Assembly: GCF_963259705.1 (NCBI RefSeq)
Contig: NC_081841.1
Location: 87,495,063-87,559,062, forward strand
Reading direction: 5' to 3'
DNA: 64,000 nucleotides
Origin: Myotis daubentonii
Lineage: Eukaryota > Chordata > Mammalia > Chiroptera > Vespertilionidae
Position numbers and translations under genes: made by a program. The notes under the pieces are model-generated. The model did no database searches and was not told the origin of the DNA. It worked only from the letters and a program-made list of their open reading frames with translations. This document shows, in pieces, positions 57,264 to 64,000 of this stretch. Numbering within the stretch: the first letter of the stretch is position 1; each line of letters begins with the position of its first letter.

Positions 57264-58053
57264 TGAGTGGCCAGATTATCACCACCTGGCATTTGTAGGC
57301 AAATTAGCCGTACACTGCATCGTATGGGATATGGAAGCCGAAGGCCTGTTCAAACACCTTTTCTGTCTGCAGTTACCAAGATAAAACGTCTCCAATTCGC
57401 ACAGGAACACAAGGATTGGATAGTCGAGCATTGGAAAAAAGTCATGTGGTCCGATGAATCACGTTTCCAGTTGCATCATGCAGATGGAAGAGTGAGAATT
57501 TGGCAGAAACAGCATGAAAGCATGCACCCCACATGCATGAGTACAACCCTTCAAGCTGGTGGGGGCAGTGTTATGGTTTGGGGCATGTTTTCCTGGCATG
57601 ATTTGGGCCCTTTAATTTGTGTGGAACAACGTCTGAATAGCACAACATACCTAAGTATCATTGCTGATCAGGTTCATCCTATCATGTTGATGACATTTCC
57701 CAATGGAGATGGCTTCTTCCAACAAGACAATGCGCCATGCCACGGTGCTCATATTGTGCAGGAGTGGTTTCAAGAACATGAGGGAGACTTTACCTTGCTT
57801 AGGTGGCCCCTACAATCACCAGATCTCAATCCAATTGAGCATTTGTTAAAAGAGCCATCAGGCAGCTGGTTCCACAACCATCAAATCTCACTGAACTGGA
57901 CAGTGCTATTCATCAGGCATGGTGTCAGATTCCTCGCATCATCTTTCAACATCTTGTGGAGTCAATGCCAAGAAGAATTGCCATAGTATTGAAGGCAAAA
58001 GGTGGCCCAACGAAGTACTGATGGGGTGGTCATAATAATCTGGCCACTCAGAT
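57261..58053 (+). mobile_element. Inner DD36E Tc1/mariner (Incomer-like) element, internally deleted
   Basis: Starts TTCTGAGTGGCCAGATTATC (57261) with 46 bp like the outer terminal repeat, and ends 'ggtggtcataataatctggc' + CACTCAGA (near 58052). AT-rich flanks are compatible with TA insertion. It has a transposase remnant but lacks about the first third of the gene: the terminal repeat passes directly into mid-DNA-binding-domain sequence. About 0.8 kb against the roughly 1.2 kb known for full Incomer elements. Confidence 0.82.
57303..58021 (+). pseudogene. Tc1/mariner DD36E transposase, truncated and frameshifted
   Basis: The transposase would bind the terminal repeats, then cut and rejoin DNA at TA sites with a DDE triad. 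The open frame is 57267-57986 (239 codons), but its first dozen residues are translated terminal repeat. Recognisable sequence begins at ISRTLHRMGYGSRRP, a helix-turn-helix remnant. Catalytic residues are visible: D63 in MWSDESRF, D154 in FQQDNAPCH, E191 in SPDLNPIEHL. Exactly 36 residues separate the second D from E, the DD36E spacing of the Incomer family rather than the DD34E of classic Tc1. The N-terminal paired-like domain is missing. After K195 (about 57850) a small deletion and frameshift occur; the normal C-terminus continues in another frame to GGPTKY and a stop at 58019-58021. A dead gene, though the triad survives. Confidence 0.9.
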
Positions 58054-58251
58054 CATATATATCTCACGTTGAAAGGCTGTTAAATCGCATTGTTTACCCA
58101 TATCTTCAGAAAAAAACTCACTTCTACTGTTGTGGTAAACAACCTGCTTCCCTATTTATAATGGCTTGGCCCTCTAGCAACTTCAGCGTGAAATTATAGT
58201 TAATTTGCCTACAAACGTCAGGTGGTCATAATAATCTGGCCACTAAGTGTA

Positions 58252-61200
58252 TATATTTACTGTGCCCTCATAGTCAGCTAGGAAGAGAACTATAATGAAA
58301 GCAAAATCATTTGGGATTTTTATAACGGTTAAACACTTTTGTCAATCCATTCCATGCTAGCACTTGATAGTTAGTTACCAATAAAAATATCTTGAGAGAT
58401 TTTAAGATTCTTCAGTAGTTTCTGAAAAACAAAAAGGAAATCATAATATGCTAACAGTAAAATAACAACTGAATATTATTTGAAAACTAGTTACCCACAT
58501 AATTAACATGTGTGTACCTCCTTTGAATTATTTGATTAAACAGGTCACTCCACAAATAAAGTTTCCAACAGATTTTTTAGTTTTAAACTTTTTAATGAAA
58601 TGCTTAAGAATTTTTCCTCATCAATAGATCCTTTTAGGTAATAGCAAACATTAATTGAGTAGTATTCAGATGATTTCATTCTAAAATCCCAATTTTACAG
58701 GGTAGGAAACAGGCATGGGGAGGTTAAGCGCCTGCTGTTACACAGCTTGTAAATGGCCAACTTGGCTGTGTAATCCAATTCTGGAATTAGTGATGGTGAC
58801 CACTGGTAATATAATGATTGATCTTCTTATCTGTGAGCAGATCACTTGGCAACCTTACCTGAGGCACAATAAAGATGGGGACATTCAGATTCATCTGATA
58901 TAGGAGGTCCTTATATTAAGTGCAGGCAAACATGCGTGCACACACACGCTAAGGCCTGCCCTAGGGCTTACCACATTTTGGTTATTGCATGGCTGTTGTT
59001 TTCTTGACTTGGGTTAAAAAGAGTTTAACAATGCTCCCGTAAATAAGAGACCAAGTAAATAAAAATCTCATATTTGTACTGTTACACTAATAAGCTTAAT
59101 AACAATAATCCACAAACATCTGCCATCATAAAATAAAACTTCATTACCATTTGAATGCAGTCACTACAAATCCTCAGGTTAGCCAGTACACCAGCTGTGT
59201 CCTGATGCTTCACAACACAAAACAGCAATTCATTCCAAATTAGCACTCTCTGTTAGTGACTCTTGCTCTCTGGCTCCCATCCCAAACACTCCTGCTGTTC
59301 AGGTCTATTGTTTCCCTCACTAGAAGAGCCTTTTATTTTCTGGGAAAGCTTGGTGGATTGTCTCGATGAAAAACTAGGCTAATCTTCTAACTTCTGATTT
59401 CCCACTATATATCCTCCCATGTTCTGGGTGAACTCAGCCTTCTTTTCCCTCTGTCCATTGGCATGCAATACACTAGAAGGTGTATCGAATACTTCAGCCA
59501 AAGAATGAAACTGAAGGAGTTAACAAAGCTTAAGCTTTGTAAAATGAACTGGTCCAAGATTCAGATAATGAGCTTTAGTCTCTTTAGACCCGTGGAGTTG
59601 AGCAAACTCCCTCTCCATTGTTCCCATCATGGGCCGCTAAATCATCAAATTCCATATAAAGTTACAGAGGACTTCCTTTGGAGAGTTTATGGTCTCAGAA
59701 CAGCAGGTTTAACAACCAGGCTGGCGGAAAGTGAAGGATGGTCTTTGAGCCACATGTAACACATACACCACTTATAGAAATTTTATATTTCTTAAGAGAT
59801 CATACTTAACAGGCAGTTTATTTTTATGCTGAAAAATACTTATCTATTTCCTTTCATCTGCAGTTTAAACTTTTCTTGCAACCCTAAATACAATTGAAGA
59901 GAAGGAATGAGAGGATATTTGATCTTAGCCCTACTGATGATATATGATTTCATGAAAATATTGTCCTTTGGATTAACTCTTCCAGGGCACAAGCAAACCA
60001 AAAAATTTGTTTTTCCTAGGATATGAAAATCCAAGTCTATTAATTGTCAAAATTTAAATATTTCCTGTATTTATAATTTCTAAGCAGATGCTAGAAACAA
60101 CCGGGAGAAATATACTTTTTTTTGGAATTATATTCTGTTTTGTTGTCATAACCCCGTGTCTTATACAGATGACCTCATGTGGTTTTCCTAGGGATCTGGG
60201 GATCTGTTTATAAGGCCTCTTCAGATCTTTATCTGGGAGCCTTTTATGGAGCATGTGGCTACCCTATTGAAGCCATGAGCTGGCTTCAGAGCCCATCCTC
60301 CCCTTGGAATATGGCAGCTGACTGGAAATGATGTTAATCCTAATAGCGTGCACCACAGACATCTTCACTCTTTGATGATGTGCCTATTCTGACGCCATCC
60401 ATAAAAGAGGACTGCTTCACCTGCTTAATGTAGAATGGAACTCTGACGGGATGAAACATGTCAGCCATTCCTAACACCACACAGCACTTTCCAAGCAGCC
60501 TGTTATACAAGGAAAACATTGTTCTTACATGGCAAATCTACAAAGGCAGAAGGCAAGGGGGTAGACGAATCTGTCTGCAGGGTTCCACTTCCCCTTATAG
60601 AGATAACTATTGGGGGAAATTGATAATAAACGGGTAATATGCTCACATTCAGACACTAAGCTCACTACTCTTTTCAAGGGCTGCTTTGAAATCTTGACAA
60701 GAAATTTGCCACAAAGAAGTATAGGCATTGTGATAGGAAAAGTATAAATGGGACACCCTGAAAAGCTGATTCACTTTAAGCACAAAAACTAAGGGAGAAC
60801 TAACCTATTACTTATTACTTCTACATGGTCTGCTCTGGCAGCTGGCAAACGGAACTCGACGTATTTTTCAAGATAGAAAAATAAAGTGACATCTGTTTAG
60901 GGAGTTCAACAGCAGATCCACACATTGTGGGTTGTTTTGACAATTGATTTCTAAAAATAGATTTAGGACAAGTGTGGGCATTCTTGGCATGGTTAGAGTC
61001 ATCACAAAATGCCTACATGAGCAACACCTGGCACCTGATTGCCTATTTTAGGAGAACTCTAGGAGTGAGTTGTAGTCATTTTGGAGATATCTATGAGGCT
61101 CCTAGTAATTCTTAGGGGATGGATTTTCATTATGAACATGTTCTCTCAGAAACGAGATTCTCTTAAAGGACTGAAAACATTTATTCTGACAGCACTGCCC

Positions 61201-61651
61201 TGAATCTTGTTTCAGCATTCTAAGATGTATTAGAACACACCATTGCAAATGCACTATCCTTACACAGATGGTTTGTATAGGCCGCATTCAAAATGCACCT
61301 CTCTTGAAAGAGTCTAGGGAAGTTTCTGACTCTAACACCCACAGTCAGGCGGCTGCTGTGCATGTGTCAGTGTCAGCATGTGATAGAAGAGGGCAAATTC
61401 TGGCAGGCAAGATAACTTGGAACAGGAATTCACTCACACTATTTGATGGCTTGCATTTGTCAGAGGGCATGACATTCAGTACCTTGTGTAGAGATAGGAT
61501 AGATATAGTGGGTAACTGGATAACTTTTTCTGGGATAGTTAGAATCCTGAATTAAAAGCTGACACCCCCTTAAAGGATACAGAACCTTCAATCAAATGCT
61601 TTAACAGGAAAATATACATATGTATGAGTTATATATTTATTTTATTTATAT
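58252..61651. other. Unique DNA, no gene recognised
   Basis: 3.4 kb with only a MIR piece recognised. Scattered frames below 100 codons have no domain. Confidence 0.45.
58630..58790 (-). repeat. MIR fragment
   Basis: 'cccaattttacagggtagga', 'aacaggcatggggaggttaa', 'ctgttacacagcttgtaaat' are the reverse of the MIR core. Confidence 0.85.
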
Positions 61652-61823
61652 ATTTTATTGCACATCACTTTATTGTGCTTAATTCAAAGATGTTGCTTTT
61701 TTTTTTTTTTTTTTTTTTACCAACTGAAGGCAAGATTCTCCACCAGCAAAACTATTATAATTCACTTTACTGCAATACTTACTTTATTGCAATGGGTCTG
61801 GAACCAAACCTCCCTGAGGTATG

Positions 61824-61826
<3 letters not shown>
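61652..61826 (+). mobile_element. Tigger-type MITE (pogo group)
   Basis: 'tattgcacatcactttattg', then a T24 run (61697-61720), 'accaactgaaggcaagattc', then 'actttattgcaatgggtctg', 'gaaccaaacctccctgaggt' and ATGCCTG, matching the ends of Tigger elements. Internally deleted; the left terminal repeat is decayed. Confidence 0.8.

Positions 61827-61857
<31 letters not shown>
61826..61857. repeat. (TG)n microsatellite
   Basis: About 16 TG units starting in the last bases of the Tigger terminal repeat, followed by TA/CA-rich sequence. Confidence 0.96.
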
Positions 61858-61858
<1 letters not shown>

Positions 61859-62003
61859 ATACAGATATATACATGTATATATGTCTATATATACACACAC
61901 TGTAAAATATTTTTGTTTAGAAAAATCTGTATTCTTGAAATATATTAAATATCTCCATGTGCATGACAATCATCTAGGAATAGTACCTAGTAAATCAACT
62001 TAC

Positions 62004-62046
62004 TAGAATCTATATTAATTAGAATCTATATTAATTAGAATCTATG
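62004..62046. repeat. Short tandem repeat, 16-bp unit
   Basis: 'agaatctatattaatt' occurs twice in full, followed by 'agaatctatg'. Small slippage duplication. Confidence 0.9.
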
Positions 62047-62110
62047 TATGGTTTAATTCAGAGGACAGGATACTGTTAGACATAAAAATAAATGAGATAA
62101 TAGAACTGTT

Positions 62111-62351
62111 TGTTTATTTATTTATTTATTTCCCCACCCAAGGATGTTTTCTCATTGATTTTAGAGAGAGAGGAAGGGAAAGGAAGAGAGAAACATTGAT
62201 GTGAGAGAGGACCATCGATCAGTTGCCTCCCATATGGGTCTGACTGGGGATTAAATTTGCCCTCTGGGTATGTGCCCTGACTAGGAATTGAACCCATAAC
62301 CCTTCCATGCACGGAATGCCACTCTAACCTACCAAGCCATACTGGCGAGGA
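62111..62351 (-). repeat. Older Ves-related SINE
   Basis: Reverse copy with (ATTT)n tail, 'ccccacccaaggatgttttc', 'tcattgattttagagagaga', 'gaccatcgatcagttgcctc', 'ctaggaattgaacccataac' and a strongly decayed head. Confidence 0.88.
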
Positions 62352-62415
62352 CAAGACCCCTTTTAAAGAAAATATTGGTTTAAATAAACAAATGATGTTG
62401 ATGTTTTATACAAGA

Positions 62416-62932
62416 CTAGAGGCCCAGTGCAGAAATTAGTGCACAGGTGGGGTCCAGCGTCCTGGGCCCAATTGGCAGATCGGGGCTGGGCCTGTTGGGA
62501 GGAGGAGACGGTGGGAAGGTGGCCAGCCAGTCCACCCCGATTGGGGCCTGATCAGGGCCAGGCTGGCTGTGAGGAGGAGCCTCAGGCGACTGGCCAGCAG
62601 GCCCCGCTCCCAATTGGGGTGGGGGGCCGATCAGGGGCAGAGCTGGTTGGGGGGAGGGGCCGAGGGCTGGTCAGGGTGGTGAGGGCTGATTGGGGATGGG
62701 GCTGGCTAGGGGGAGGGGCTGCAGGAGGTTGGCCGCCCGCCCCGCCCTCCATCAAGGTGGGAGAGGCTGATCAAGGGCAGGGTTGGCTGGGGGGAGTAGC
62801 TGGGGAAAGGTTGGCCAGCCGGCCTCATCCTCTGAGTGGGCCGGTTCGCTGGCCGCAGTGGGCATCATAGCAACCAGTCGTTCTGGTCCTTACGGCATTC
62901 AAATTGCTGGCTTTTTATATTTATAGATAGGA
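62416..62932 (-). mobile_element. HeliBat-type Helitron (517 bp)
   Basis: Left end CTAGAGGCCCAGTGCAG with a decayed hairpin ('aaattagtgcac'). Right end 'ctggctttttatatttatag' + ATAGGA. The interior has GC-rich imperfect repeats of about 80 bp ('ggccgatcaggggcagagct', 'gctgatcaagggcagggttg'). Frames up to 147 codons across the repeats are compositional. Confidence 0.93.
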
Positions 62933-63965
62933 TTCGAGTCAAATTTCTTATCTTCATCGTAACCACTAACATGTCTTCCTGTAGTTTGATAAATGCTTCC
63001 TTCTTTACTTTTTTCTCTTCAAGTGCTATCTTGACTTATAGTCTGATATTGGTAATAAATATCCTCTGAACATTTTATATTCTGTCTTCTTGACTCATAG
63101 ATATCTTTAGATTGGTCTCATTTTCCAAAGGACAAGTAAGTTACCCTGCCATTAAAATGCCTTTCGAATTTTAGAGATGATAATTCTAATTTCAAAATCT
63201 TTTTCAAAAACTTCTTAACTACTCAAGGGTAGACTAAATTAACAGTAATTGAGAAAAGAAAAATGGATAGATATTAAACTTCTGTTAAAGATGATTTGGA
63301 AGTTAGGGGTGAAGGCAGAACTGGAAATTGGTGTCAGAGGAAGGGGTAATTAAAACCACTCTGATTAAATTCAGCCTATTGAAATAATTCAACTAAATGA
63401 GAATGATCATTCATGCCCTGAGGAAAAATTCATGCCCTATTCTGGATGGAATTCCTATTTTTGAGAACTGCAAATTTGCTAAAGTAGTAGATTCATCCAA
63501 ACTCAGCTTGTAAAATGCTCGCAATAAGCAGCATCTCCAAATCATGGTCAAATGGTATTCTGTATAGATATCTGGTGACAAAATATCTTACATAGATTAA
63601 AGTATAATTATCAAAATGAGTTTTATTTCTTTGGGGTTTATCATATACTGAGTTGATCTGAGCCAAAAATAACAATATATTTCTGTGTCTGGAGAGAATA
63701 TCTAGCCTCTGTACTTGAGAACCAAGGGAGAGTGTCCTAAAAATATGTGAGATTTTGATCCAGTGAAATATTGCTAATGCCAGTAGATCACCAGCCTCAT
63801 TACATATCTCAGCAAATCAAATGAGAACTATTTACTAAATGCCTTAAGAGTATACAACCTTTTACGGTAATGATTAAATGGTACAATATTTATTTAACAA
63901 AAAAATCAAGAAAAAAACTCTAGTATAGTAGGTGACATGTAGCAAGATCAAAAACAATTAGTTCC
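62933..63965. other. Unique AT-rich DNA, no gene recognised
   Basis: No repeat or exon recognised. Confidence 0.45.
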
Positions 63966-64000
63966 TTTTTTATTGATTTCAGAGAGGAAGGGAGAGTGGG
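63966..64000 (-). repeat. Ves SINE, cut by the window edge
   Basis: 'tttttattgatttcagagag' + 'gaagggagag' is the tail-proximal part of a reverse Ves SINE; the head lies beyond the window. Confidence 0.85.

Larger units (their letters stand above)
57006..58249. mobile_element. Foldback Tc1/mariner MITE carrying a nested transposon
   Basis: Begins CACTGAGTGGCCAGATTATT and ends GGCCACTAAGTG, flanked by TA on both sides (57004-57005 and 58250-58251), the standard Tc1/mariner target. The arms are long inverted copies: 57006-57193 pairs with 58057-58249, with about 11 mismatches by eye (roughly 94%). Each arm contains the start of a transposase frame (MGKQCNLTAFQRGI from 57154). The outer element is therefore a palindrome built from about 190 bp of the transposon's 5' end. 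Its loop holds an AT repeat and an inner element with its own terminal repeats. Confidence 0.92.

Noticed and set aside
62427..62870. 147-codon Gly/Trp-rich frame
   Set aside because: Spans tandem GC-rich units in a Helitron; the repetitive peptide reflects the DNA repeat.

Overview
The window is nuclear DNA of a mammal, most likely a vespertilionid (evening) bat such as Myotis, Eptesicus or Pipistrellus. Three repeat types support this. About a dozen tRNA-derived SINEs carry the bat 'Ves' head (GGCTCAGTGGATAGAGC, GGTTCGATTCC). At least ten rolling-circle Helitrons have TCCTATATAAT-type 5' ends and a GTGCACGAATTCGTGCAC hairpin before a CTAG 3' end; this HeliBat group is characteristic of vespertilionids. 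There is also a Tc1/mariner transposase with DD36E spacing (Incomer-type), a family reported in the same bats. Old mammalian repeats (MIR, L2, L1M/HAL1, MER5A, MaLR/MLT and ERVL LTRs, an RTE-class LINE, Tigger) form the background. I found no host exon, intact host gene, functional tRNA/rRNA gene or CRISPR array. The window reads as intergenic or deep intronic DNA.

Layout. 1-17 kb: AT-rich, mostly unique sequence with scattered Ves SINEs, MIRs, L2 pieces, a MER5A and a hAT MITE near 15.5 kb. 17-25 kb: a 125-bp Helitron at 17.2 kb, an 851-bp Helitron at 22.0-22.9 kb, and four SINEs. 25-33 kb: unique DNA, then a decayed L2 (29.1-31.1 kb) invaded by a MIR and a young Ves SINE, followed by two MaLR LTRs around an L1M 3' end. 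33.5-36.9 kb: a Helitron hot spot with one single copy, then four head-to-tail copies split by a class II-type solo LTR with a 6-bp target duplication. 39-43.2 kb: an old antisense L1/HAL1 LINE interrupted by a Ves SINE, a second head-to-tail Helitron pair, another Helitron, and a perfect 64-bp palindrome. 43.8-45.2 kb: a hAT transposase remnant whose end abuts a truncated Helitron, an L2 tail split by a SINE, and a hAT MITE. 45-57 kb: mostly unique DNA with an ERVL LTR, an RTE remnant and a hAT MITE with target duplication. 57.0-58.25 kb: a foldback Tc1/mariner MITE with a second, transposase-bearing copy of the same family inside its AT-rich loop. 58-64 kb: unique DNA, a Tigger MITE, a SINE, one more Helitron and a Ves SINE cut by the window edge.

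The elements do not work together as a pathway; they form layers whose nesting gives relative ages. L2, MIR, MER5A, L1M/HAL1 and MaLR are oldest. Helitrons, hAT and Tc1/mariner elements and Ves SINEs came later, and the solo LTR is younger than the Helitron junction it interrupts. The most unusual structures are the nested DD36E element, two Helitron pairs sharing the same junction, and the perfect palindrome at a Helitron 5' end. All family names come from recognition by eye, without database search.
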